Shown here one piece after another: positions 8,987-16,404 of a DNA stretch of 64,000 nucleotides (the stretch's first letter is position 1; every line of letters starts with the position of its first letter). Both the position numbers and the translations under genes were made by a program. Source of the stretch: Lachnospiraceae bacterium (GTDB lineage Bacteria > Bacillota > Clostridia > Lachnospirales > Lachnospiraceae); the NCBI GenBank assembly GCA_030527645.1, contig JAUNAJ010000015.1, forward strand, positions 1 through 64,000. The letters run 5' to 3'. The notes beneath the pieces were generated by a model. The model was not told the origin of the DNA. It saw only the letters and a program-made list of their open reading frames with translations, and made no database searches.

Positions 8987-10066
8987 ATGGAATATACAAT
9001 CATGCAGACTAAGATCAGTCAGCTGCTTCAGACGGTGGAAGCCGATGCACTGATCATCACAGATCCTTTTAATATGCGCTATCTTTCCGGATTTTCCGGT
9101 GGTGAGGGAGCACTGTTTCTTGCGAAAGACCGTCTGGTGCTGATCACGGATTCCCGCTATACAGAGGCGGCAGAGAGAGAAAGCTCCTTTACAGTAATCG
9201 AGGAGAACAGATCGCACCCCCGCATGCAGATCTTCCGGGAATGTCTGAAGGAAGCAGGTGCTGCTAGTATAGGGTACGAAGATCTGTCACTTCGATGTGC
9301 AGAGTTTGACCGTATGCGCAGTGAGCTGCCGGAAGAGCTGAACTGGATCCCTCTGGGCGATCAGGTCGACAGAACCAGGAGAATCAAGACCCCTGAAGAA
9401 ATTGAGCTGCTTGCAAAGGCGGAAGCCATCGGAGATCAGGCATTTCTCGAGATCCTGAAAATTCTGCAGCCGGGAATGACTGAGCTGGAAGCGGCAGCAG
9501 AGCTGGAATATCAGATGCGCAAAGCCGGTGCAGGCGGATTTTCCTTTGACACCATTATGGCATCCGGTAAAAACACCTCTATGCCCCATGCAGTGCCCTC
9601 AGAAAAGAAACTGGAGCAGGGTGATTTTGTCACAATGGACTTCGGCTGCACCTGGCAGGGATACTGTTCCGATATGACAAGAACCATTGTGCTGGGTGAG
9701 GCAGATGAAAAACAGAGAGAAATCTATCAGACTGTTCTTGCAGCGCAGGAGGCGGCGCTGTCTGTTCTTCGCCCCGGTCTGACCGGACAGGAAGTAGACA
9801 AAGCGGCCAGAGATCTGATTTCCGATGCCGGCTATGGTGCATATTTCGGACATGGTCTTGGACACAGTGTGGGACTTTTTATTCATGAGGAGCCCCGTCT
9901 GTCCCCGACAGGACTGGACGTACTGGAAGCCGGAATGATCGAAACCGTAGAGCCGGGAATCTATGTGCCGGGCTTCGGCGGTGTCCGGATCGAGGACATG
10001 GTCGTGCTGACGGAGGATGGTTATAGAAATCTTGCCTCCTCTCCGAAGTGTCTGATCGAGCTGTAA
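8987..10066 (+). CDS. M24-family Xaa-Pro aminopeptidase
   Basis: Metallopeptidase expected to remove N-terminal residues preceding proline; cytoplasmic. It has 359 residues. A creatinase-like N-terminal domain (ALIITDPFNMRYLSGFSGGEG) is followed by the pita-bread catalytic domain. Metal ligands appear in order: Asp in TMDFGC, Asp in YCSDMTRT, His in GHGLGHSVGL, Glu in IETVEPGIYV and Glu in RIEDMVV. The ATG at 8987 has a GGAGAAATT site; an ATG five codons later is possible. It is most like clostridial PepP/YqhT-type proline peptidases. Confidence 0.92.
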   Translation: MEYTIMQTKISQLLQTVEADALIITDPFNMRYLSGFSGGEGALFLAKDRLVLITDSRYTEAAERESSFTVIEENRSHPRMQIFRECLKEAGAASIGYEDLSLRCAEFDRMRSELPEELNWIPLGDQVDRTRRIKTPEEIELLAKAEAIGDQAFLEILKILQPGMTELEAAAELEYQMRKAGAGGFSFDTIMASGKNTSMPHAVPSEKKLEQGDFVTMDFGCTWQGYCSDMTRTIVLGEADEKQREIYQTVLAAQEAALSVLRPGLTGQEVDKAARDLISDAGYGAYFGHGLGHSVGLFIHEEPRLSPTGLDVLEAGMIETVEPGIYVPGFGGVRIEDMVVLTEDGYRNLASSPKCLIEL

Positions 10067-10088
10067 GATCTGCAAAGAGGCAATGTGC

Positions 10089-10166
10089 CTGTTCACAGGA
10101 AAACTCCCTGACATGCGCAGTCTCCGCCGTTTACACGGCGGGGGCTGCCCCGTGAGCAGTAACCTG
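10089..10166 (-). repeat. Interspersed palindromic repeat R1, copy B
   Basis: Opposite orientation to copy A. It shares GTTCAC..GG, ATGCGCAGT, the CCGCCG/CGGCGG hairpin and GGGGGCTG. It lies between the M24 peptidase and glyA. Confidence 0.7.
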
Positions 10167-10184
10167 TAATTCAATATTCTAAGA

Positions 10185-10229
10185 AAAAATCCGGAATGTG
10201 TTGACATTTTCCGGATTTTTCTTTAAGAT
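10185..10229 (+). promoter_or_regulatory. glyA promoter embedded in a bidirectional terminator hairpin
   Basis: AAAAATCCGGAA (10185-10196) pairs perfectly with TTCCGGATTTTT (10209-10220), a hairpin with A and T tracts that can terminate in both directions. The -35 box TTGACA (10201-10206) lies in its loop, followed by a 17-bp spacer and -10 TAAGAT (10224-10229). A small hairpin GTTCGC/GCGAAC follows in the leader. Confidence 0.75.
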
Positions 10230-10281
10230 GGACACAGTGTTCGCTATTCGCGAACAAAAGTATTTCACGGAGGGACAAACC

Positions 10282-11532
10282 ATGTATTCAATTGATGAAA
10301 TCAGAGCTGTGGATCCAGAAATCGCAGATCTTGTAGTGAAGGAGCTGGAGAGACAGAATTCACATATCGAGCTGATCGCTTCAGAGAACTGGACAAGCAA
10401 TGCAGTAATGGCTGCAAACGGAAGTCCGTTTACCAATAAGTATGCAGAGGGGTATCCGGGTAAGCGATTCTACGGCGGCTGCTCCGTTGTGGATGAAGTG
10501 GAGACACTGGCGATTGAGCGTGCAAAAAAGATTTTCGGCTGTACCTATGCCAATGTGCAGCCTCATTCAGGAGCCCAGGCGAATATGGCAGTCTTCTATG
10601 CGCTGCTGCAGCCGGGTGATACTGTAATGGGCATGAACCTGTCAGAAGGCGGACATCTGTCTCACGGTTCACCGGCCAACCTGTCCGGTTCCTACTTCAA
10701 GGTTGTCAGCTACGGCGTGAATGAGGAAGGATTTATCGATTACGATGAGGTGGAGCGTATTGCTAAGGAAGCTCAGCCGAAGATGATCATTGCCGGTGCA
10801 AGTGCGTATTCCCGTATTATTGATTTCAAGCGTTTCAGGGAGATCGCTGATCTGGTCGGAGCTTATCTGATGGTGGACATCGCTCACATTGCAGGTCTGG
10901 TTGCTACAGGACAGCATCCGAGCCCGATCCCCTATGCACATGTCACCACCACAACTACGCACAAAACCTTACGGGGTCCGAGAGGAGGACTGATTCTTTC
11001 CAGTGAGGAATTTGCAAAGGAGCATGGTCTGAACAAGGCAGTGTTCCCGGGTATTCAGGGTGGTCCTCTCGAGCATGTGATCGCAGCAAAGGCAGTCTGC
11101 TTTAAAGAGGTTCTCAGTCCGGAATTCCAGGAATACGGAAAACGTGTGAAGGAGAATGCAAAAGCTCTCTGCGACGGTCTGCTGAAGAGAGGCATTCCGA
11201 TCGTATCCGGCGGAACAGACAATCATCTGATGCTGATCAATCTTGCAAAGCTGGGCAAAACCGGTAAAGAGGTAGAGGTACTTCTTGACAGCGTACACAT
11301 TACCGCCAATAAGAACACCATCCCGAATGATCCGAAGAGTGCCTTTGTAACAAGCGGTATCCGTCTCGGAAGCCCTGCTGCCACTGCACGCGGCATGCAG
11401 CCGGAGGACATGGATCTGATCGCTGAGACCATTGCAAACATTATCAATGATCCGGAAGGCTACGCGGATCAGGCAAGAGCCAATGTAAAGGTTCTGACAG
11501 ATAAATATCCGCTGCCGTACTTCAGAAAGTAA
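10282..11532 (+). CDS. glyA: Serine hydroxymethyltransferase
   Basis: PLP enzyme that interconverts serine and glycine with tetrahydrofolate, feeding one-carbon units to purine synthesis. The 416-residue protein has the conserved ELIASENW, then [13 protein letters not shown] and [18 protein letters not shown] follows, and the PLP-lysine motif is [15 protein letters not shown]. An in-frame extension to about 10198 covers the promoter, so the ATG at 10282 with ACGGAGGGA upstream is the start. A strong terminator follows at 11625-11660. Confidence 0.97.
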   Translation: MYSIDEIRAVDPEIADLVVKELERQNSHIELIASENWTSNAVMAANGSPFTNKYAEGYPGKRFYGGCSVVDEVETLAIERAKKIFGCTYANVQPHSGAQANMAVFYALLQPGDTVMGMNLSEGGHLSHGSPANLSGSYFKVVSYGVNEEGFIDYDEVERIAKEAQPKMIIAGASAYSRIIDFKRFREIADLVGAYLMVDIAHIAGLVATGQHPSPIPYAHVTTTTTHKTLRGPRGGLILSSEEFAKEHGLNKAVFPGIQGGPLEHVIAAKAVCFKEVLSPEFQEYGKRVKENAKALCDGLLKRGIPIVSGGTDNHLMLINLAKLGKTGKEVEVLLDSVHITANKNTIPNDPKSAFVTSGIRLGSPAATARGMQPEDMDLIAETIANIINDPEGYADQARANVKVLTDKYPLPYFRK

Positions 11533-11624
11533 AGCAGGTCAGAGGTTTCCTGAACCGTAACGATCCCTTCGAATTGTTCCCGGTTCGAGCGAAGCAGTGA
11601 CAATCGGACAATATTTTGTAAAGC

Positions 11625-11660
11625 AGAGGAGCTTCGCGTTTGCAGCGGAGCTCCTCTTTT
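11625..11660 (+). terminator. Terminator of glyA
   Basis: AGAGGAGCTTCGC pairs with GCGGAGCTCCTCT (one G-T) over a 7-nt loop and is followed by TTTT. The 90 bp between the glyA stop and this hairpin hold no gene. Confidence 0.85.
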
Positions 11661-11679
11661 AAAAAATCAGATGAATCCG

Positions 11680-11708
11680 TTGACTTTTTAAGTGTCTGAT
11701 GCTATGTT
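11680..11708 (+). promoter_or_regulatory. Promoter of the purO-AICARFT operon
   Basis: TTGACT, 17-bp spacer, TATGTT. The transcript would begin close to the riboswitch 5' edge. Confidence 0.7.
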
Positions 11709-11712
11709 TAAA

Positions 11713-11812
11713 ACAGTTATACGACTGACGGAAGTGGAATTGACCACAGGGAGTATAACAGTAGAAGCCGACCGTCTGGGCAGTTGTGTGTCCGGGGGCG
11801 GCTGTTTTTTTG
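11713..11812 (+). ncRNA. ZTP (pfl) riboswitch with terminator
   Basis: The leader contains the pfl-motif signatures ACTGACGGAAGTGG..CCAC..GGGAGTA and, downstream, GCCGACCGTCTGGGCAG. The latter is close to the highly conserved CCGCCTGGGC of ZTP aptamers. The expression platform is visible: CAGTTG, right after the conserved CTGGG, pairs with CGGCTG before a run of seven T. Aptamer folding would therefore compete with a terminator. ZTP and ZMP are derivatives of AICAR, the substrate of the enzyme encoded downstream, which fits the family's known gene associations. Confidence 0.85.
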
Positions 11813-11947
11813 CTTTGAAGCGATTCGAAGGGATGAGAAAAGAGCAGGAGTTTAATGGATCCTGCCTGAATCCTTTTGCGTAAAGCGTCAAAAAAACAGT
11901 GCACTCCGGATGATTCAGCCAACGTACAGAAAAGGAGACAAGATAAG

Positions 11948-12661
11948 ATGAACATGTTATCACTTGAGCAGGAACTGAAAAATAATTCTTATCCGGGAAG
12001 AGGAATCGTCATTGGACGTTCTGAGGACGGAAAATCAGCAGTAACCGCATATTTTATCATGGGAAGAAGCGTAAACAGCAGAAACCGCGTGTTTGTTGAG
12101 GAGGGAGAAGGCATCCGTACCCAGGCATTTGATCCTTCCAAGCTGTCTGATCCAAGCCTGATCATTTATGCTCCGGTACGTGTGCTGGGAAATAAAACCA
12201 TCGTGACCAACGGTGATCAGACCGATACGATCTACGAGGGAATGGATAAGCAGCTGACCTTCGAGCAGAGTCTTCGCTCCAGAGAATTTGAGCCGGATGC
12301 TCCGAACTATACACCTCGTATTTCAGGAATCATGCACATTGAGAATGGAACCTACAACTATGCAATGTCCATCCTGAAGAGCAACAACGGCAATCCGGAG
12401 CAGTGCAACCGCTATACCTTCAGCTACAGCAATGCCACAGCCGGTGAAGGACACTTCATCCACACCTATATGCATGACGGCAGCCCGCTTCCATCCTTCG
12501 AGGGTGAGCCGAAGCTGGTCGCTATTCCCAATGATATTGATGGATTTACATCCCTCGTATGGGAGAGTCTCAACGAGGATAACAAGGTTTCTCTGTTTGT
12601 TCGCTATATCGACATTGAGACAGGCAAATATGAGACAAGAATCGTAAATAAAAATGTGTGA
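11948..12661 (+). CDS. purO: IMP cyclohydrolase (PurO-like)
   Basis: Closes the inosine ring from FAICAR, the last step of de novo IMP synthesis. The 237-residue protein matches the PurO-like cyclohydrolase family, first known from archaea, rather than the MGS-fold domain of bacterial PurH. Recognisable segments are YPGRGIVIGRSEDGKSAV, YFIMGRSVNSRNRVF, GDQTDTIYEGM and TPRISGIM. The ATG at 11948 has AAAGGAGA upstream. Next in the operon is the stand-alone AICAR transformylase, so the two supply the activities of classical bifunctional PurH. Confidence 0.9.
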   Translation: MNMLSLEQELKNNSYPGRGIVIGRSEDGKSAVTAYFIMGRSVNSRNRVFVEEGEGIRTQAFDPSKLSDPSLIIYAPVRVLGNKTIVTNGDQTDTIYEGMDKQLTFEQSLRSREFEPDAPNYTPRISGIMHIENGTYNYAMSILKSNNGNPEQCNRYTFSYSNATAGEGHFIHTYMHDGSPLPSFEGEPKLVAIPNDIDGFTSLVWESLNEDNKVSLFVRYIDIETGKYETRIVNKNV

Positions 12662-12736
12662 CCGCAATGTAAGGCGGCTCCCGCCTTGCAGACGATGCGT
12701 GCCCCTTGGATAAATACAGATAAAACAGGAGAAATC

Positions 12737-13915
12737 ATGAAAGAACTTGAATTAAAATATGGATGTAATCCAAATCAGAAACCATCAAAAATCTATGTTG
12801 CAAACGGAGAAGAGCTTCCGATCGAAGTGCTCTCCGGCCGTCCGGGATATATCAATTTTCTGGATGCCTTCAACGGCTGGCAGCTGGTTCGAGAGCTGAA
12901 GAAAGCAACAGGTCTTCCGGCAGCGACATCCTTCAAGCATGTATCCCCGGCGGGAGCGGCAGTTGGTCTGCCCATGAGCGACACCCTGAAGAAGATCTAC
13001 TGGGTAGATGACATGGGCGATCTCTCACCACTGGCATGTGCCTATGCAAGAGCAAGAGGTGCAGACCGTATGTCTTCCTTCGGAGACTTCATTGCACTGT
13101 CCGATGTGTGTGATGCAGATACAGCCTCCATCATCAAACGAGAGGTATCCGACGGTGTTATTGCACCAGGCTTTACAGAGGAAGCAATGGAGATCCTGAA
13201 ACAGAAAAAGAACGGAAATTACGTTGTGATCAAGATCGACGAGAACTATGTTCCTGCACCAATGGAGCATAAAGAGGTGTTCGGAATCACCTTTGAGCAG
13301 GGACGTCAGGAACTGAAGATTGACGACGAGTTCCTGTCCAACGTTGTTACCGAAAACAAGGAGCTTCCTGCAGAGGCAATCCGTGATCTGAAGATTTCTC
13401 TGATCACACTGAAATATACCCAGTCTAATTCTGTATGCTTTGTAAAAGACGGACAGGCAATCGGTGTCGGTGCCGGACAGCAGTCTCGTGTACACTGCAC
13501 CCGTCTGGCCGGATCCAAGGCTGATAACTGGTGGCTTCGTCAGAGTCCTCAGGTAATGGGACTGCAGTTCGTAGACAATATCCGTCGTGCAGACAGAGAC
13601 AATGCCATTGATGTTTACATTGGCGAGGAGTACATGGATGTGCTGGCAGACGGAGCATGGGAGAAGATCTTCAAGGTAAAACCGGCTGTCTTCACCCGCG
13701 AGGAAAAGAGAGCATGGCTGGATCAGATGGAGGGAGTAACTCTGGGATCCGACGCATTCTTCCCCTTCTCTGACAACATTGAGAGAGCTTATAAGAGCGG
13801 TGTCAAATATATTGCGGAGCCGGGCGGATCTGTAAGAGACGATGCAGTCATTGACTGCTGCAACAAATACGGAATGGCAATGGCATTCACAGGAATCCGT
13901 CTGTTCCATCATTGA
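12737..13915 (+). CDS. AICAR transformylase, stand-alone
   Basis: Phosphoribosylaminoimidazolecarboxamide formyltransferase: AICAR plus 10-formyl-THF gives FAICAR. The 392-residue protein corresponds to the AICARFT half of PurH. It opens with LKYGCNPNQKPS and contains the active-site motif AATSFKHVSPAGAAVG, where KH is catalytic. KYTQSNSVCFVKDGQAIG, GAGQQSRVHCTRLAG and DAFFPFSDNIERA follow. No cyclohydrolase domain is present; PurO upstream fills that role. The ribosome binding site is CAGGAG. A strong terminator ends the operon. Confidence 0.95.
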   Translation: MKELELKYGCNPNQKPSKIYVANGEELPIEVLSGRPGYINFLDAFNGWQLVRELKKATGLPAATSFKHVSPAGAAVGLPMSDTLKKIYWVDDMGDLSPLACAYARARGADRMSSFGDFIALSDVCDADTASIIKREVSDGVIAPGFTEEAMEILKQKKNGNYVVIKIDENYVPAPMEHKEVFGITFEQGRQELKIDDEFLSNVVTENKELPAEAIRDLKISLITLKYTQSNSVCFVKDGQAIGVGAGQQSRVHCTRLAGSKADNWWLRQSPQVMGLQFVDNIRRADRDNAIDVYIGEEYMDVLADGAWEKIFKVKPAVFTREEKRAWLDQMEGVTLGSDAFFPFSDNIERAYKSGVKYIAEPGGSVRDDAVIDCCNKYGMAMAFTGIRLFHH

Positions 13916-13977
13916 TCGGACGATCTGTCAGTTCGGCTAATGCTTATACTAGCTGTCATCTGAAGAGGTGATATACA

Positions 13978-14011
13978 GGGCGGCATCGGGGTTTTCCCGG
14001 TGCCGCCTTTT
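13978..14011 (+). terminator. Terminator of the purO operon
   Basis: GGCGGCATCGGG pairs with CCCGGTGCCGCC over a T-rich loop and is followed by TTTT. Confidence 0.85.
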
Positions 14012-14020
14012 GCTGCTCAG

Positions 14021-14049
14021 TTGCTATGCGGGACTGATTCTGCTATAAT
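14021..14049 (+). promoter_or_regulatory. Promoter with hairpin leader for the small orphan genes
   Basis: TTGCTA, 17-bp spacer, TATAAT. The leader that follows holds two adjacent small hairpins, CCACCT/AGGTGG and CCTCG/CGAGG, around 14077-14112, directly before the first gene. Confidence 0.7.
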
Positions 14050-14130
14050 GAGAGACGTTCGGGATCAATGATTACTCCCCACCTGTCAGAGGTGGAGCCT
14101 CGACCATCGAGGTGAAAGGCGGAAAGAACC

Positions 14131-14373
14131 ATGCGAAAGATGGAGTTCAAAATGGAGCGGCAGGGACTGCTGGAAATAGGACAGGAGGTTACGGTAACGG
14201 AGAGTGCTCTCCCCACTTCCTATTACTACACGATTATCCCGGCGGTGGCCATGAGCAAGAATTATCAGGCGTATGAGCGTCTGCGATCCACAACCGGAAT
14301 TGTACGGGAGATCAACGAAACCCCCAGAGGATTCTACACCATTGTGGAATTCGATGAAGAGGAACTTTCCTGA
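14131..14373 (+). CDS. Small protein of unknown function
   Basis: An 80-residue soluble protein; the family was not recognised. It starts MRKMEFKMERQGLL, holds a Tyr-rich centre (SYYYTIIPAVAMSKNYQAYERL) and ends acidic (VEFDEEELS). The pattern of GIVREINETPRGFYTIVEF looks like a small beta-barrel, but no function follows from this. It has a promoter with TATAAT 80 bp upstream and a GGCGGAAAG-like site. It is followed by another small gene on the same strand, so the pair may form one transcript. Confidence 0.7.
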   Translation: MRKMEFKMERQGLLEIGQEVTVTESALPTSYYYTIIPAVAMSKNYQAYERLRSTTGIVREINETPRGFYTIVEFDEEELS

Positions 14374-14451
14374 TGGGTTCGGGCTGAGAAGTATTTTTAC
14401 CGCCTGCAGAGGCAGAGCTTCTGCAGCTGAGATGAAGCAGAGGATAAGACT

Positions 14452-14682
14452 ATGAAGAAAAGCTATGAAACGGTCTGGGAGATTTTTAATCAATGTCCCA
14501 ATAATCAGATGCGGGATGTATTTATCGATGAAATTACGATAGAGGATCCGGAGCAGTTTATTCTGGAAAAATTCCGGGATAAGGAGATCTCCTATGATAA
14601 GTCGGTTCTGCCTGACGGCACGATTGCTTTTGATATTATTGTATCCGGCATCCATCACCGGTATACATTTACAGAAATATAA
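14452..14682 (+). CDS. Small acidic protein of unknown function
   Basis: A 76-residue protein with no signal or membrane segment, starting MKKSYETVWEIFNQCPNNQM. It contains DVFIDEITIEDPEQFILEKF, and its C-terminal half is a beta-rich stretch, DGTIAFDIIVSGIHHRYTF. Good ribosome binding site GAGGATAAG. The family was not recognised. Its neighbours are another small orphan upstream and the CsoR-type regulator downstream; no functional link can be shown. Confidence 0.72.
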   Translation: MKKSYETVWEIFNQCPNNQMRDVFIDEITIEDPEQFILEKFRDKEISYDKSVLPDGTIAFDIIVSGIHHRYTFTEI

Positions 14683-14719
14683 ACAATACATGTTTAGAAC
14701 AGCAGCAGTTGGGAAATTC

Positions 14720-14745
14720 ATATCTATCTGCATGCAGATAGATAT
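14720..14745. promoter_or_regulatory. Perfect 26-bp palindrome before the CsoR-type gene
   Basis: A 13+13 bp perfect palindrome with no spacer, centred on TGCA (arm ATATCTATCTGCA). It lies about 20 bp upstream of the repressor start codon, next to the ribosome binding site. It could be an operator for the repressor or an RNA stem that covers the translation start. Confidence 0.6.
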
Positions 14746-14764
14746 CTAAAGGAAAAGAATAGAT

Positions 14765-15190
14765 ATGCATCAGTTTAACGAAACGGAACAGGGTCTGAAT
14801 CCCCATGAGTATGACCTGCTTCATGCGCCGCATGAGGAGAACGGCGATCATCTGTCCTCCGGGGAACATGTACATATGCTGGAAGACGGAACTGTGGTAG
14901 AGCATGTGCATACACATACCCATACGCACACGCACCAGAATACAAAGGCGGTAGTAAACCGCTTATCCAGAGCGATCGGCCATCTGGAATCCGTAAAAAA
15001 GATGGTGGAGGAGGGCAGAGACTGCGCAGAAGTGCTGATCCAGCTTTCGGCAGTAACTTCCGCATTGAAGAATACCGGAAAAGTAATCCTGCATGATCAT
15101 ATCGAGCACTGTATCGTGGATGCAGTAGAAAGCGGCGATCATCAGGCGATTGAAGACCTGAATAAAGCCATCGATCAGTGGATGAAATAA
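14765..15190 (+). CDS. CsoR/FrmR-family metal-sensing repressor with His-rich N-terminus
   Basis: DNA-binding repressor of the DUF156 (CsoR/RcnR/FrmR) family, 141 residues. The C-terminal 85 residues form the all-helical family fold with the expected ligands: Cys in DCAEVLIQLSAV, then His and Cys in ILHDHIEHC. This is the Cys-His-Cys arrangement of copper-type sensors. Unlike typical members of about 90 residues, it has a roughly 55-residue N-terminal extension with an HVHTHTHTHTHTHQ-type run. The extension probably binds metal. A 26-bp palindrome lies just upstream and an Mrp-type ATPase follows. No metal exporter is in the window, so the target genes are unknown. Confidence 0.85.
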   Translation: MHQFNETEQGLNPHEYDLLHAPHEENGDHLSSGEHVHMLEDGTVVEHVHTHTHTHTHQNTKAVVNRLSRAIGHLESVKKMVEEGRDCAEVLIQLSAVTSALKNTGKVILHDHIEHCIVDAVESGDHQAIEDLNKAIDQWMK

Positions 15191-15268
15191 GGATACGATG
15201 GTACCGGTTCAAAAGGATGACAGAAAATCAGATGCAGACATTGTGCCTGCACGAATGATTATAAATAT

Positions 15269-15313
15269 AGTAACTATTCAGAGCCATGTGAATGCAGGCT
15301 CTGAATAATTACT
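15269..15313 (+). repeat. R2 element inside a 17-bp hairpin upstream of the Mrp gene
   Basis: The arms (15269-15285 and 15297-15313) pair at 16 of 17 positions around an 11-nt loop. The 23-nt segment at 15290-15312 is almost identical (22 of 23) to 55056-55078 upstream of ribH, and it resembles 5228-5246 upstream of glmM. It ends about 30 bp before the start codon of the next gene. Confidence 0.7.
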
Positions 15314-15342
15314 AAATATACGTAAAAAGAGAGGAAATGTGT

Positions 15343-16167
15343 ATGTCGAGAGAGTGCAGCAATTCATCCTGCAGCAAAGAGAGCTGCGAGGGATGCCAGA
15401 GCAGGGAGCAGAACAGCTTCCTTGTGGATCTGAACGAGCAGTCAAGTATCAAGCATGTGATCGGAGTTGTCAGCGGAAAGGGCGGTGTAGGAAAATCCAT
15501 GGTGACCGCATCCCTGGCCAATGCAATGGCGGCGGAAGGCTATAAGGTGGGTATTCTGGATGCAGATATCACCGGACCGTCTATTGCCAGAATGTATGGA
15601 CTGACAAGAGCGGCAGCAGCAGATGAAACGGGAATTGTTCCTCCCGTATCAGCAAACGGAATCAAGGTGATGTCCGTGAATCTTCTTCTTCCTACAGAGG
15701 AGGAGCCGGTGGTCTGGAGAGGTCCGGTCATCGCAAATATGGTAAAGCAGTTCTGGACGGATGTGATCTGGGGCGATCTGGACTATCTTTTCGTTGATAT
15801 GCCACCGGGAACAGGAGATGTTCCTCTGACTGTGTTCCAGTCTCTGCCGGTAGAGGGAATCGTGATCGTATCCTCCCCGCAGGATCTGGTGCGCATGATT
15901 GTGACCAAGGCATTCAACATGGCAGGCATGATGGGCATTCCGGTATTTGGAATCGTAGAGAACTACAGTTATATTGAATGTCCCGACTGCGGAAAGCAGA
16001 TTTCTGTATTCGGAGAAAGCCATATTGACGAGATTGCAGAGGCGCTTCATACGGAGGTACTGGGCAAGGTGCCGATCCGCCGGGAATATGCGCTGGCAGC
16101 GGATACAGGAACCTTTGGTGCGATCATCAACAACTATCTTGTGGAGGCAGTGAAGGCACTGCAGTGA
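15343..16167 (+). CDS. Mrp/NBP35-family Fe-S cluster carrier ATPase
   Basis: P-loop ATPase that assembles or carries iron-sulfur clusters; cytoplasmic. The 274-residue protein has a deviant Walker A GKGGVGKS near residue 45, then DADITGPSIARMYG and the Mrp signature DMPPGTGDVPLT. The C-terminal pair is CPDCGK. The N-terminus carries four clustered cysteines (CSNSSCSKESCEGC), like the extra N-terminal cluster of Nbp35 types. ATG at 15343 is preferred to 15337 because GAGAGGAA is then better spaced. The R2 hairpin lies directly upstream. Confidence 0.9.
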   Translation: MSRECSNSSCSKESCEGCQSREQNSFLVDLNEQSSIKHVIGVVSGKGGVGKSMVTASLANAMAAEGYKVGILDADITGPSIARMYGLTRAAAADETGIVPPVSANGIKVMSVNLLLPTEEEPVVWRGPVIANMVKQFWTDVIWGDLDYLFVDMPPGTGDVPLTVFQSLPVEGIVIVSSPQDLVRMIVTKAFNMAGMMGIPVFGIVENYSYIECPDCGKQISVFGESHIDEIAEALHTEVLGKVPIRREYALAADTGTFGAIINNYLVEAVKALQ

Positions 16168-16404
16168 TCTGAAGAATCCGATCCGGGAACGGCAATGGGG
16201 CTGTACACGCAGCTCCGCGAGGATGCGCACGGATTCGGAGAGGTAAATGTCAGCTGAAGCTTAAGTGAGACAGCAAATCTGCGATTTGCGTAGTCGAACT
16301 TATACGTAGTTGACTCGAATTCTGCGTTCCGCTTCGGTCGGCGCTCACGCAGGTGCACTGGACCTGCAAGCCCGGAGCCAGGTCTCGCAGACAGGAAATA
16401 ATAA
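16168..16404. other. Gene-free gap with short inverted repeats
   Basis: No convincing open reading frame. It contains the hairpin GCAAATC/GATTTGC (about 16266-16282). Its AGGTCTCGCAG (16380-16390) reappears in reverse complement at about 43554-43564, in the gap after the beta-mannosidase gene. It may be a decayed repeat element. Confidence 0.4.
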
